Below, piece by piece: positions 14,242 to 27,499 of a stretch of DNA of 64,000 nucleotides. Made by a program: the position numbers and the translations under genes. This DNA comes from Molossus alvarezi. Lineage: Eukaryota; Chordata; Mammalia; Chiroptera; Molossidae. The notes below the pieces were generated by a model that had not been told where the DNA came from, did no database searches, and was given only the letters and a program-made list of their open reading frames with translations. Position 1 is the first letter of the stretch. Every line of letters begins with the position of its first letter. Location: the NCBI GenBank assembly GCA_037176705.1, contig CM073891.1, forward strand, positions 50,470,571 to 50,534,570, written 5' to 3'.

Positions 14242-14324
<83 letters not shown>

Positions 14325-14335
14325 GAAGAAAGAAA
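14136..14335 (+). repeat. (GAAA)n/(GGAA)n microsatellite grown from a SINE tail
   Basis: About 200 bases of uninterrupted purine-rich tetranucleotides: a GAAA stretch, then GGAA, then GAAA. The tract lies exactly between the SINE body and the second target-site copy, so it replaced the SINE A-rich tail. The long K/E/R-rich and S/F/L-rich frames across it are artefacts. Confidence 0.95.
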
Positions 14336-15826
14336 GAAAGATCAGTGATTGCCAGAGGCAAAGGGTGATGGGGAGGATAAAAGAATGAGCAGTGCACAGA
14401 GGATATTTTAGGTTAGGGCAACGTCTTTATTACATAATGGTGGATTTATGTCATTACATATTTGTCCAAACCCACAGAATGTACAACCCCAACTGTGAAC
14501 CCTAAGGTAAACTATGGACTTTGGGTGATTATGATGTATCGATGTAGGTTCATCCTTGGTTAAAAATGTACCGTTCTAATGGATGATATTGATGATGAGA
14601 GAGGTTATGCATGTGCAGGGGCAGGAGGTATATGGGAAATCTCTACACCTTCCTTTAAATTTTTTTATAAACTTAAAAGTAATCTTAAAAAGTCTTCAAT
14701 TTAAAAATGAGTTTATATCAGAAGTACCTATTGCTGTAAATTTACAGCCTGACTATACTTCTGTGTGAAAACATTTTGAAGTGTGAATTACTTTGAGATG
14801 TTTCACAGGGATCCTTGAGGTAAAGGGCACTATCAAATTCAGCTTTGTGCCCTCAAGAACCAAACAGTGCCATCCAAATGATTAAAATTTGGTAATTATC
14901 GTTTTAATGAACAATGGATGAGCACTAAACAAAGTTAACTGCCTTAATTTGCAAAATATATTATGCTTCAAGACATAGGAATTTATAAACAGGATGAACA
15001 ACCATCTTGTTTGCCCGAGATTAAGGGTTCTCCAGGAAGTAGGACTTTCAGTACTAAAACAGGGACATTCCTAGGTGGATGGAAGGGATCTGTCAACATA
15101 TTTGTACATAGCAAATGCAAGACAGGGAGGGAAGCTAGAAAAACCCTCACTAGATCCCAAGGACGGTAAGGTTTGCTGCTGCAGCCTCCCGCGTAACTTT
15201 TCTGCCTTTGGTACCTTCTTTTAAAGGTCTCCTTGCCCAGGGATTCTTGATTCAAGCTCATTTCTATCTCACTAATTCTCTTCTTTCACTTACCCTAGGC
15301 CCCTTCCTAGGACACAGAAGGGTTTAGTGTGACATGAGAAGTCTGGAGTTTGTAAATAATAAAGACATATTGGATAATTCTTAGGAAAATCAATAGAGTT
15401 ATTAGATTTCCCCTTTAGAGAAATTTCACTGGCATCTCTATGAAGGATGGATTGGAAAGGCATAAGGCAAGAGTCAAGGAACCCAGAAAGGAAGAGATAA
15501 CAATTTGGTAATCACTCAGGACACAGATGGAGGTGCCTAGGTGTACACAAATAGGTTTTAGGTTCTCTTTTGAGTTAGTAAACAAGAGTTAATTAAAACA
15601 AATTAATGATAGTTGATATCAGATTTGGGATCAAAATAGAGAAAGGGAAATTTTTGGATGTTGCCATCTACCAAAATAAATAATATGAGGCCATGGGTTT
15701 AGATTTGGTTATTTTACTTTCAGATGACTGGTTAATCCAGAAAGTGATAGCTAATAAAAATTTTAGCATTAGAGTCTGGAGTTTAGGAAAAGAGTGTCAA
15801 TGTAAGATGTGTATTTAGGAATCTTT

Positions 15827-15983
15827 ATTTATGTTTTAAATGGAACACTTTAAAAAAAATATTTTTAATTGATTTGAGACAGAGAGAGAGAGAGAGAGAA
15901 ACATCAATCATATGCACCCTGACTGGAGACTGAATAGTCGAACAGGATGATGCTCAACCAACTGAGCCACACCAGCCAGGGCT
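15827..15983 (-). mobile_element. Ves SINE, internally shortened
   Basis: The minus-strand element has the head AGCCCTGGCTGGTGTGGCTC and a GA-rich tract (CT-rich on its own strand), but the middle is reduced to 157 bases. An exact 15 bp target duplication, TATTTAGGAATCTTT, lies at 15812-15826 and 15984-15998. Confidence 0.92.
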
Positions 15984-16059
15984 TATTTAGGAATCTTTGG
16001 AATCAAAATGGCAGGCAGAGCTAAAGGCATGAAAGAAATTGTTTATGTTAAATTGTAGT

Positions 16060-16200
16060 TATAGCTAATGCTTACATATTATGATATTGTTATTTTCCCC
16101 AGTTTATAGGTGGGCCACAGAAAGGGTAAATTTCTTTCTCAAAGTCAAGTAACTCTCAAATAGTAGAGCCTTCATTTTAACCAAAGAAATGTGGCTTCAG
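16060..16200 (-). repeat. MIR fragment
   Basis: CCCCAGTTTATAGGTGGGCC and CTCAAAGTCAAGTAACTCTC follow the reverse MIR pattern. Confidence 0.55.
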
Positions 16201-16970
16201 ATAACTTAGAATTTTTCCTAGTGTATGTCAAAATTTAAGAACTAGACAAGATGACAAGAACCTGCAAAAATTCTCCCTATCTCACTGTCTAAAGTCACAA
16301 ATTCTGATGTTTATATTACTTCTAAATCAGTCTAAGAATTTTAGTACCACATTTTGAGTTTTTTACTTTTCCTTCTTTCAGTCTGTTCACCTGGCTTTTC
16401 GTACAGGTTGTATTCTCTGCTAATATTCTAGTTGTAACCTATGTTCCTGTTTGGCTTACCAGTTCAACCTCCTTGTCCCCATCCACTGGCTTCATTCACT
16501 AGCCTTCACTTCTTCACTTCATTTCTTGTATCAAAATATCCTAACATCTGTTAGATGTGGGCATTTTATATGCATGTGTATGTGTAAGACAGATGATGAT
16601 AGATAGATAGATGATAGAATAAAAAACTAAACATGATGTGTTACCTACTATATAGTGCATGTGTCCATGTCTACCCAGAATGGGAATGTATTAAGTCAAA
16701 TGAGTGTGTGGTTGAACATTGTGACTGGTTAAACTGTGGAGATATAGCTAGGACAGATATTATAGAGTTTTAAAAGGCTAGAAGAAACTATGGAAATCAT
16801 ATGGGAGACTATTTTAGAAAAAGCAAGAGACAAACCTCTATCAATTTCCTAGCATACTAAGATATTCATAGAAAAAACACTGACTTTTCCATGTACCTTT
16901 TTGCTTCTTTTCCCTACCTGCACTTATTTCTTACCTCACATATCTTCAAAACAGAGAAAGCCAGATTGCA

Positions 16971-16971
<1 letters not shown>

Positions 16972-17001
<30 letters not shown>
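16972..17001. repeat. (CA)n microsatellite
   Basis: A dinucleotide CA run of about 15 units with a single T interruption near its start. Confidence 0.92.
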
Positions 17002-17003
<2 letters not shown>

Positions 17004-18239
17004 CTTTCATAAATCTGAAGAGTTTAGATTCTACATCTAAAGAGATCATTGTTCTAATGAAATCTATCTGATGCTATTGCTTTAGTGATATCTCCACTTC
17101 AACAGTGACATGGGAACGTCCACAAAAAGACCCAAAAGGGAAGTAAAGATACAGTTTAATGAACCTATCTGTCTTGCTTTACTCTCTTTTATAATATGGG
17201 ACAATTACATAGTGCATATTAATTCACCATGTATTCACATAATAAATTCCTTTTAAAGCAAGTGACAGGAGACAGAATAAAATATTGATAGAAAATTGCC
17301 AGATTTACCACCACTAGTCACCTACAATTTAGAACATCATTAATCACCACTCCCTTATCTATTTTTTTTCTATTTTTGCTCCCAGTAAGTCACAAGTCTT
17401 CTTTCTCTAGTTCATTGCTTTTATAAATAAGTATTGTAGTAACTGCCTGCAACTTATTTTGGAATCTATTCTCCTGTGTGCAATCATTTGGGTGTAATCA
17501 GTCCTGCACCTTGGTCAGCCCAGAATATACAAATGCTGTTCTGGAGAAAAGCACAGCTTGCTCCTATTGATAGTGTTTGCTACCTGGCATGCATGTGTCC
17601 TGATTGCAACCTTGGCTCCCTGGGGAGAAAGAGGTTTATGCCAAAAGGAAAAAAATGGAATTAGGCCTTGTAAGTCCCCAGCACAAGTTTTCTGTCTAAT
17701 ATGCCTCCTAAAACGGCACCATAATTCACTTAAGTTCTATAGACACAATCATTCTTTACTTCTAAGCAGAAGAGCAATAGCTTTTGACCAATAGACCATC
17801 TCAGTCTTAGCAGAGAACCTTAATCTGATATTTATATGATCTTTATTCTGGAAATCACAATTGATCTTAGCTGAAAGGCTAATGTTAAAACACAAAAGTA
17901 AGTAAAAAATTATGAAAGGGAAGGTTTGGTTTCACAAATGTGAATGAATAACTAAAATGTTGTTAACTGGATTTATGAACATGAATATTTTACCTGGTGC
18001 TACAACTACCACCCAGTGAATTCCATGTCAAATTATTTTATTAGGTAATATTGAAATATTTACTTTATTAGATAGTAAAAATAATTTAATGCCAATTGCA
18101 TTAAGTAAATATTAATTTCTATAATGATTAGCTCTTAATAAATAGAAACAAAATTAAATCTCCATGTATCACTTATTACTTATTATAGGCATTTCCAATA
18201 TTCAAATAGTTCAAAAGAAAATATTATTATTGTTAACAA

Positions 18240-18750
18240 CTTGAAATTTAGAATCAGACAGGCAAGACTTATCTGGGTATTGCAGCTCATTATCTTTGTA
18301 ATATCTGTGATGACATTAGGGTACACATTTATTCCCCGCCAATCTCAGCTTCTTTTTCTAAAAAATGTGAATAATAATTTCTATGCCCAGTGATTTTCAA
18401 CTTTTTTTCATCTCATGGCACACATAAACTAATTACTAAAATTTTGTGGCACACCAACAAATATATTTTTTTGTCGATCCGACAAAAGAAATAGGTGTAA
18501 TTTTGATTTGTTCTATCGGTCGGCTTTTGTTGTGTTGGCTGTTGTCATTTTGTTGTTGTTTGTTTGGCAGTCTACAAAAAAAGATGTAAGTGCCCCTGAT
18601 TAAATAGTCAGATGTTACATGTTTTAAAAATCTTGCAGCACACCAGTTGAAAATTGTTCCCTATGCCTAATTGTTATTGTGAGCATTAACTGAGACCATG
18701 TTTGCAAAGTAGCTGGCACATAGCATGCATTCAATAATTGGTGGGTATTA
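18240..18750 (+). repeat. MIR SINE split by a hAT element
   Basis: The left part has GAATCAGACAGGCAAGACTT and GTGAATAATAATTTCTATGC; the right part has TTATTGTGAGCATTAACTGA and TGGCACATAGCATGCATTC. These are consecutive sections of MIR. The interruption is 18388-18659. Confidence 0.8.
18388..18659. mobile_element. Non-autonomous hAT element, 272 bp
   Basis: Its termini, CAGTGATTTTCAACT and (reverse complement of the right end) GAACAATTTTCAACT, form imperfect inverted repeats. The flanks are TCTATGCC (18380-18387) and CCTATGCC (18660-18667), an 8 bp target duplication with one mismatch, as expected for hAT transposases. There is no coding capacity. I do not assign a family name. Confidence 0.8.
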
Positions 18751-21700
18751 ATAACTTTCATTTTTATTGTTTTCCATGGCTTGAAACACAAATCACGTTT
18801 TCCTCAAGAAGCATTTTTCCCCCCACATTGTGGCCAGTATCTTGGTAAAGTCCATGTAGAAATATTTCACTCAAAACTTAACTAAAATTAAAAGCATCAT
18901 TTCAATGAAAATATAGCAATTTAAGTAAGTACCCGTTTAGGGGATCAGGACTATGGCTTTCTTGTTGCAGTAACATCCATGGTGGGAAGTCTTTCCACGA
19001 AGGGGCAGAGGTTCCCATAGACCAGTGACTCAGTAGCTGTCCTCTCCTGTTGGTCTGCACAAAGGCAACAAACACTCTTTCTCTCCCTTTCTGACCTCAG
19101 CTTCGGAGGCTTGAGTTGATTATAGTCCACAGTTCATCACACATTATTTTCATTGGCTCATGCAAATTCCCTTTTGTTACTTACTGGTTTATTTTATCTT
19201 CGTGTCCAGGCATTATATTTGCAGGACAATGGAAAGAGGATACATGGAGGCTTCAGGCTTCAGGCCAGTGACTCACTCTCTCTGTTTCTTGAACTTCTAG
19301 AGGCCTCAAGCATATGCATGTGAACACCTGAGACCATATGTCTGTATTCCATCCTCCACCACTGCCCACCTTCTTAGGCCTTGGGATGCCACACTGACAA
19401 AGACTCTTTCCCTTACCAAACATCAGCCAGGCTCCGCTAAGGCCTATTTTCATCTAGGCTTTGACACTGGGCTTTAGGTCTGTCCTTGTTGGGCCTGCAT
19501 CACCCAGTTTTTGCCAGAATCCTGTCAAGTTGGTTTAACTAGAATCTGGCATTACCCTTGAGGTTTCCTCTCATTTATCTTCCATCTACTGACTCCCACC
19601 ACGCTTCTGAGCTATACTCCCCATTTGTCCATAATTGAGCCAAGTTATTATTTTAAAAATTTCTATACAGGTTGTCCTTAAGATATAAATACGCCTGTAA
19701 ATTAACTATTACTGATTCCTTACACGTATTAATAACTATATTTGCCCACCAGTAAGACAAGATTTGAGCATACTTTTATTTTCCTTGGGTCCCCATCACT
19801 CCTCACACCATTATATTGACACTGGGCAGGGATGAACTAGAACCTTACAGAATTTGGAGTCTTGTCAGGAGATGTCACAAACCACTTCTCCATGTTGGTC
19901 ACTGCTTTGGAGGTAAAGTGAAAAAGAAGAGTTGTCTAAATGTGTGTAGTGTAGGGATCCTTCTGAGATTTCCCAGGTGTACATCTTTATCATATAGATC
20001 TCAGACAACTCTCTATATACTTGAAAATAATTACTTTTATATTTTTGTTAGATTATTTGTGCACTTGATATGTAAAATGCCGCTGTATAAATACATTGTG
20101 AATAGCTTTAATGAGTATTTAGGGACCAAAAGAGGATTGTAGCTTCTTGTTTTTGGTTTTATATACTGACAAAGCAAGCAAATGGTTCCAAGCTTTGCTA
20201 ATGGCTTGGAATGTTTGTTTTTCAGGAGCACAACCTTGAAGACCTGGTTTCTGCTTATCAAATTACACACATCTTCCTTGGTTCAAATTAAATTAAAAAG
20301 TCTCATATGTAAGTATTTCACCTTTCAAAATATATAATGCATCTTAAGTAATGAATCTTAATTTTTCTAAATTAGTGACAGAAATTAATTTTATTTTGCT
20401 ATTTAATTGTTAAAATGTGTAGATGTAACCAATGCTCCATTCAGTTATATTTTTGAAATAGTAAATGGTGAAAACATACCAAGAAACAGTGTTGTAACTT
20501 TGGTTTGTTCTCATTTAGCACTGGACTTTAAAGGTCTAGGTAGACTACATTTCCAAGAAGATTCCTTTTAAGAATCATGTAAGTACTTTTTTAACGTGAG
20601 TTGAACAGGGGAATACCATAAAAAATAAAATAATTTAAAATATTATTAACCAGAGCATGTCTGTCAGAGAAATCTATAATCTTGACTATGCTATGAATAT
20701 GAATTTAAATCTTTAAAAACCTTTTCAAAATCCTTGTGTTTAAACAAACACAAACACAAGGTACACATTACAAGCTATACGAACCTTTCTACCAGTTTAA
20801 ACCCTGTAGTTTATGGCGTTGTGTCCACCTGAACCAAAGAAAATTCTCCAACACCAGTTTGTAATTGTTTGTTTGAAACAGATGAACATTCAAAATGAAA
20901 ATAGACCTTCATCAATTTACCAATTTGATTTAAAAAGAAACATATGGGGTAGGAATTTTAGAAAATGCTTCCATTTGGTGGAATTTTTTTCTTAAATAAT
21001 GAATCATATTAGTTTTGAGGAAAACTCTTTTGTTGTTTTACTACACAGGCTTAGCTGTCATTTTTATTTGCTAGTCTGTACTAAACATGAAGAATAAAGA
21101 TTTAGTCCTCAAAAAACGTAGCTTCCGGTAGAAGAAATAAAGAAAAACCATACATTTTTTTTCAGCTGTTTGGTATATTAGAGCTATCTGTTGAGCTACA
21201 GATGAATTAATGCTAACAGAATCAGAATACACACTAATTTGGGTTCTGAGTTGACCACCCCATTCTGCTTACATTCACTGCTTCCCTACTACGTTGCTAC
21301 TGTCGTCTAACTGGTGACCACAAAATAATCCAGCTTTCATTTCTCCTGAGCACCAAACCCATACACCAGACTGCCTGCCAGGCAGTCCTCTTGTGATTTG
21401 AAACTCCCAGCATTTAACCCTGCAACTATGATCCGCCCGCCCTGACCTTTGTTTCCTTCTCCACTTCTTTTTCCTTTTGTAACTGTCATCCACTCAGTTG
21501 TAAACCATGGAAGTCAAGGGGTCATTTTTCACTTCATGTTTATTTCTCATATGCAAATTTGATGAAAATCTCATTTCTCTGCTTAAAAATACCAAAATGT
21601 CTCCCCCATCTACACGATTAAATCTCTATCTAGTCTGAATCATGAAGTTCCTAATATTCAGACCGTTGCCTTCTTGTCCAGCTCTGTCTGGTTTCCACGT

Positions 21701-22959
21701 GTGAAAAAGGTGTGGTAACCTTCACTCTTACCTTGGACTGTGGTCATTGAAAGTTTACTGCTTAAAAATGTCCATAAAGACTGACTACAGCAACATAAAC
21801 TACCACAGGAGAGTCTGAATTTTTATTTGTTTTTCAATAGTAAAAATGGCCTGTAGGAAAAGGCTACAATTATAACACAATTCAATAATTAGAGATAATT
21901 ACCCAAGAGTAATTTGTTTCCATATATTAAAAGCTTAGTGGGACACGGGCCATTAAACAACCCTTTCCTGATTCCAAATGATAACTTCCCATCTGGTAAA
22001 TTGGTTTCATTTTCTTCTTAACCAAGTTTATGTACTTTAATACTGTCTAAGTGTGCCTCCTTATACTCCTACAATATATGTGTAAATAGACTAGCCTTTT
22101 ACTAACAGGACCCAATAAAATTGAGAATTTGCAAAAGGCAAAATTTTTACCCCCATAAACAAAACATTCATAGTAAATTAAAAGTGCAAATTAAATTGAT
22201 AGAGAACTTTTCATATAGAAAATAATAATTTGTGGGATCATTTAAAGACATTTTCCTAGATATAAATATTTCTCTTCCCTCTTCAGGTTACCCAAAGAGC
22301 ATGTGTTGGTGTATAAATTTGATCTGTAAACCTGAAAGAAGAAACTCTATATTTTAAATATCAACATTCAATCCAAAAGGCCAATTCAGCTGTGTAGAGT
22401 CTTTTGGCATATTAAACACAAAGTTCTATCTCCTAAATGCCCTAGGCATTTCCATAACAATAAGGTGTTGCTTTGAAAAGTAGACATTATCCCGGGTCCC
22501 TGAGGCCAAACAGGGTTCTAGTTGTCACATTTTAGAAATAATCAGGGTGTCCAAGAAAGTCCATACTGTAAGAGTAACTGAAACTAGAAGACTGCATCTG
22601 TTATGATGGCCGAATATCTAATATTTCTATTGTTAGTCTTTTTTCTCTTTTTCTTTCCCTTTTTGTTTTACTACTGAGTCATTTGTTTTTTAAGTAAGAT
22701 TTAGATCCTTAGTCTACTTCTTTCTTTTGAAATAATTTAAGCACAAAGAATTATGTTGAGAGTAAAGTTGTAATCGAATGTCCAACTTCATCAAATATTG
22801 ACATTTAAGTTTATACTTCTTATAAACATAAGTAACATAACATAAATAGAATATTGGGCTTAGATATGTTTTTAAAGAAATAAAACATTATTGAAATAAT
22901 TGTAGCTGCCTGTGTCTTCCTCTCTTATTTCTTAGAGGAAAATCTATTTTGAATTTGAT

Positions 22960-23420
22960 GCTTAACTTTTCCAGAATTATTTTATGTTTACTACTTACAT
23001 ATGAATGTATGTGTGCATAAGCAGTATCACTTGCTTCTTTAAACTTGATGAACCCAATATAATTCTATCTGCATTCCTCTACTACTTGATTCTATTCCTT
23101 CAACATTATGTTCCTGAGACTTTTTCATGCTGATGTATACAACTGTTTTTCATTTAAACTTCTGTATCCATTAAGTGACTATACTTCAATCTATACATTG
23201 TCTATTTGCAGAACATACAGGTTGTTCCTTTTTTTTTCCTATTACAATTAATCCTACAACAAATACTTTAAAAATGTCTATTATTGCACATATGAGGAAG
23301 TTTACCTAATGGTATATACTTAATTGTGAAAAGCTGGTTCGTAGAGTGTGCACATTTTAAACTTCATTGATATTGCCAAATCAGTCTCCAAGACGTGTGT
23401 ATGTACCAATATATACACAC
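22960..23420 (+). repeat. Old L1-like fragment
   Basis: CAATTAATCCTACAACAAAT, GTATCCATTAAGTGACTATA and GATATTGCCAAATCAGTCTC resemble an old L1M segment. Family and limits are uncertain. Confidence 0.4.
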
Positions 23421-23547
23421 AAAAAAAGTATATGAGCTTTGAAACAAACAATAAAGTATTTGCAGCATCACCTACCTGGGCAAGAGTTTTCTGGACAAGT
23501 AACATTAGCATAGATAAGTTGTATGGTTATAAATACTTTTGATTCTT

Positions 23548-23773
23548 GCCCTGGCCTGTTTGCTCAGCGGTTAGAGTGTTGGCCTGCAGTCTGGAGAGAC
23601 CTGGGTTTGGTTCCTGCTAAAGGCATGTACCTCGGTTGCAGTTTGTCCCCGGCCCTGGTTGGGTCGTGTGGGTGGCAGCCACTCGATGTGTCCCTTTCAC
23701 GTCAATGTTTCTCTCTCTCTCTCCCTCTCTCTTTATATGAACAAAAAATGGAAAAATGTCCTCAGGTGAGGAA

Positions 23774-23806
<33 letters not shown>
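23548..23806 (+). mobile_element. Ves SINE, type A, full length
   Basis: The head is GCCCTGGCCTG, the body carries TTTGTCCCCGGCCCTGG, the tail motif is CCTCAGGTGAGGA, then an (AAAT)n tail. The target duplications are AAATACTTTTGATTCT (23531-23546) and AAATATTTTTGATTCT (23807-23822), 15 of 16. Confidence 0.93.
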
Positions 23807-23808
<2 letters not shown>

Positions 23809-26800
23809 ATATTTTTGATTCTCAACATAAATGTTAACCTCTTAACTATTTCTTTAGTCCTGGAAACCATTCATATATCTTTCTATATTCAAACAAATAG
23901 AATTGGAATTATCTCAGCTATTAATCTTGTGATTGTATTTAATTTAAAGTAACAGCTTAGACATGATCTAGGACCTAAGAATACCATATATAAATTTTTT
24001 TTTTTTTAAGGTTATGCATTAGTGCAAACTCTCTTATTCAAAGTTTGTCAGAGGACTCAGAAAATTTGACATTTCTCTATGCAATATCTCTACAAGTTAT
24101 TTTATTGCCAGGTTTGGGGAGATGTTATAATATTATCTGCTTGTGAATACAAACTATACTTCATATGTGTACAAATTGTCAAGAATATATCTTTATAAAG
24201 CAAATAAACAAAACCCCCAGCTTACTCCTTTCATAAATTATACTCATACAACTAAACATATAGATGAATATTTTAAAATTTCACTTATAAGATGGTAACT
24301 TGAAATCTTAAAAGTACTTACTTGTGGTAATAATGTTCCTCTCAGTCCGCCAAAGTTGATTTAAATCACCGTTAAAGCTTAACTATAGAATGTTTTAATT
24401 GGAGAGAGCCAGTCATTTTTATTTTTCATAAGGGGAATTATTATAAACTTACAGTGCAGAATATATCTACTGATAAGTGTCAGGAAATATTTTCTTTGGT
24501 ATTCGATCTAGTGCAGTTTTATGGATAAAATCTTGTTACCATGTTCAGGGGTGTGAAAACAAAAACTTGCACACAAACCAATATTCTGTTATCACCATAG
24601 AAGACTAATGTTTGTGTTTTATTATAATACAACCAAAATATACATTTTAAAATTTTCAATTATTTTAGATTACAAGACTGCATTTCTCTCAAAATAGCAA
24701 AACTATAAATTCAAAATTGACTGCTAAGCACTTACAATACCAGAATTAAATTATACAATTAATTGACCGAGTCTTACCCTTTCCCCAAAAAATCATTATT
24801 GTAGACTTACTATAAATACTTTATACTACAGAATATTTAAATGAGAGGTAAAAGTCATATACATGTTCCTGCCTTTGCACTGTCAGTGGGTAGCATCTTG
24901 GAATTTTCTATCTTATTTTTTAACCTTACATGTAAGCTCAACTATTTAAATATTGTAGTCATCTTCCATGAGAAAAATAGATCTTTTTATAAAAACATTT
25001 TAAATATCTTTTTTTTTTTTCTAAACTATCCATTCCCAATAAGGTAAATCAAATGCAATATTCTGTCTAAGAAAAATGTAACTTTCCAAACAGAAGCTAT
25101 TTCAGTTTTTAATTCCATTTGTATTAATGATATCTATGAAATATATGTAAGTTTAAAATGTCAGTGTTGAGTGAATGTTTTGGTTTAATATTTTGTGGCC
25201 ATCAATATATTAAATTGTCTTAAAATTTTAATTTTGATAATGTTGAAAAGAAGGCACTGTCCACTATAAACTAATTTATTTAGTTTAGACTGTATAATCC
25301 AGCAGAAACAAAACTTAATAGCATATGAAGAACCAAAATATAGACCAAAGGAAAATTCAAGAGGAAGACCATTTTGCAGGCAGATATTTTAAATACCCAT
25401 TAGTTAATAGATTGGTGAGATTTTTGTATCAATTATAGTTCTACTACTGTGTGGCTTTTACAAATTTCTCTATGACTATTTTTCCTTCTCTTAAGTAATT
25501 TGATTGGTTTTCAAAAATGTTTATTCAATAATGTGAATATAATGTTTTGAGCTCTTTGGAGGCAGGCATTCTACATAAATTACTCAAAAAATCCATTTCT
25601 AGACAAATTCTTTAAATTCTGAGTAAACTGAATGTAAATGAAAGCAGACAGGCAGGATTCCATGTAGCAGCATAAAAAGCCAGAATGAAACGGAGGCAAG
25701 AATAGGCAAGTCAAAGACTTGTATTCGAAACAGGGGAGGAAAATATGAATCCAAGGAAAAACAGACATTTTATGACATCGCCCTCAAGAGCTGATTTCTA
25801 AGCAAATGTATTTGAAAGTATTTACTATACTCTTATTTCTCATTATGTCAAAGAGAATTTGGTAAAATCTTCAGTGGTGAGCAAGTATATATATTGTGAC
25901 TTGTCTTACATTTAATGTATTCACACTGTTGCTCAAGTGTTCTAGGCAATTAAAAGGTTAGAAAATTACATGTAGCTTAGATGTCCTCTATCTTTATAAA
26001 TATACATAAATCTTTGTCCATCAGTTTTTTTTATTATCTGACATTCTATTTTACTAACATTATTTCAAATTTATTTTGTCATTATTATAAATTAATAGTT
26101 TTAGATCCAAAGCAGCCAGAATAGTAGATGTAAATGAAAATAGGCTTCCAAAAATGTGTCTGAATAACTATAAGAAACAAGGAATTAAAAAATGGCTTGG
26201 ACATTCACATTTGGATGAAAACCAAATTTATTTTCACACGTCAATCCTAACATTTGAGCTTCGTTCATGTAATTTTCTCAAAGCTACCCATAATTTGATC
26301 ATTACTGTCTGACATACAAATATGTGGAAATCTTCGCAAAATAAAGTATACCCCCACTTATTTGCTTTGAAGTTGCTATGAGTTCCTGGAACATTTCAAC
26401 CCAGCAAATCAATTTACAAACACTTTTGTTATGGTATTCAATTAGCAGTCTGATCCTACTGCAACTATTCTTAGGCATTATTTTTTCAAAGACTAATTTG
26501 TTCTGGTTTGTTTTTTTGGACAACTTAAGTTTTAAATCCTTAAGTTTTTCTTATACAGAGACATCTACAAATATTTATGAGTTTCATATCAAAAGGGGTA
26601 CTTAACCTCACACATCAGTGTGACTACTTTGAGATAGATAAGTGACATGAATAAAACAAATGTAGAGAGGATGCTGTGAGCGTCAAGCCCATCACAGACA
26701 TGACTTTGACCACTGTAATAAGCTACCCTCTCATCACACAGGTTCTCACAGGCTTTTTTTCAAGACACGTAGAATGCATGAGAAACGAGCAATGTCTGCT

Positions 26801-27499
26801 ATTTAGTTTTCTGAAAAGCTGCCTTCCATGTAAGGAAGTGACTAATTTTTCATTTCACACTAAAAAGGGCATGAAAAGGCAAAACAGAAGAAGGCTAAGG
26901 GCTTTGTATTGAAGGAGAGGTGAGTCCTGCCTAAATGAGCAGAAAACATACCATGCACATTTGGAGGTAAGGTCCAGCTGGAAATATGTGCAAGTGCTAA
27001 CAAAATATGAAAAGTGTTTATATTGTGAGTTTGTTTTCTTTACATGCAGTAGGCTTATTTATTATTAATTTACTAAAACAATGCTACTTGAATTACAGCA
27101 TATAATCTCAGAAATGCAAAAAAGATTGTGAGGAAAAAGATGTCAAAGAGTTAACTTAACCCTTTCCGTTGTCAACAATTTGGCATTTGTTCTACTATTT
27201 GACAATGTATCTCCCCATTCCCACCCCTATTGTCTAACTAATTCTATCTTTATGTATGTATATATTGTTTTTTTTCTATTCACTCAAATAAAATCCCATA
27301 ATCCAATATATTCAAGAGAATAAAGGCAGTAAATGAAAATAATTTATAGAGTATGATGAGTCTTTAGAAAAAAGAAAACAGTGAAATCCTCTTGATTGCA
27401 AATAAATTTGTGTTCATTTTTCCCATGATCCTTTAGAAAATTTGCTTCCCTCAGACTTTTGCTAGCAGTTTTTTTTTTTGTTTTTTTTTGTTTTTTAAA

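Larger units (their letters stand above)
13355..14720 (+). mobile_element. L1 3' end (ORF2 tail and 3' UTR), split by a SINE
   Basis: AATGAGATAGCACTGAACAC opens the end of ORF2. TATTACTAAGTGAAATAAAC and CTATGGACTTTGGGTGATTA belong to the 3' UTR of the L1MA/L1MB group. A Ves SINE and its expanded tail occupy 13908-14335 within it. Confidence 0.82.
16210..27466. other. Gene-free DNA downstream of SEMA3D
   Basis: Assigned items are GATA and CA microsatellites (16593-17001), a MIR split by a hAT element (18240-18750), a Ves SINE (23548-23806) and old L1-like text (22960-23420). The block 19000-19640 reads like an old interspersed repeat whose family I cannot name, and 21400-21700 has weak L2 resemblance. 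Open frames of 60-108 codons throughout look random. I see nothing else. Confidence 0.5.

Noticed and set aside
14136..14335. CRISPR-like or other direct repeat array
   Set aside because: Simple tetranucleotide repeat with no spacers, in a mammalian genome.
14026..14397. Long K/E/R-rich (+) and S/F/L-rich (-) open frames
   Set aside because: They are translations of a GAAA/GGAA microsatellite and SINE sequence; no protein is implied.
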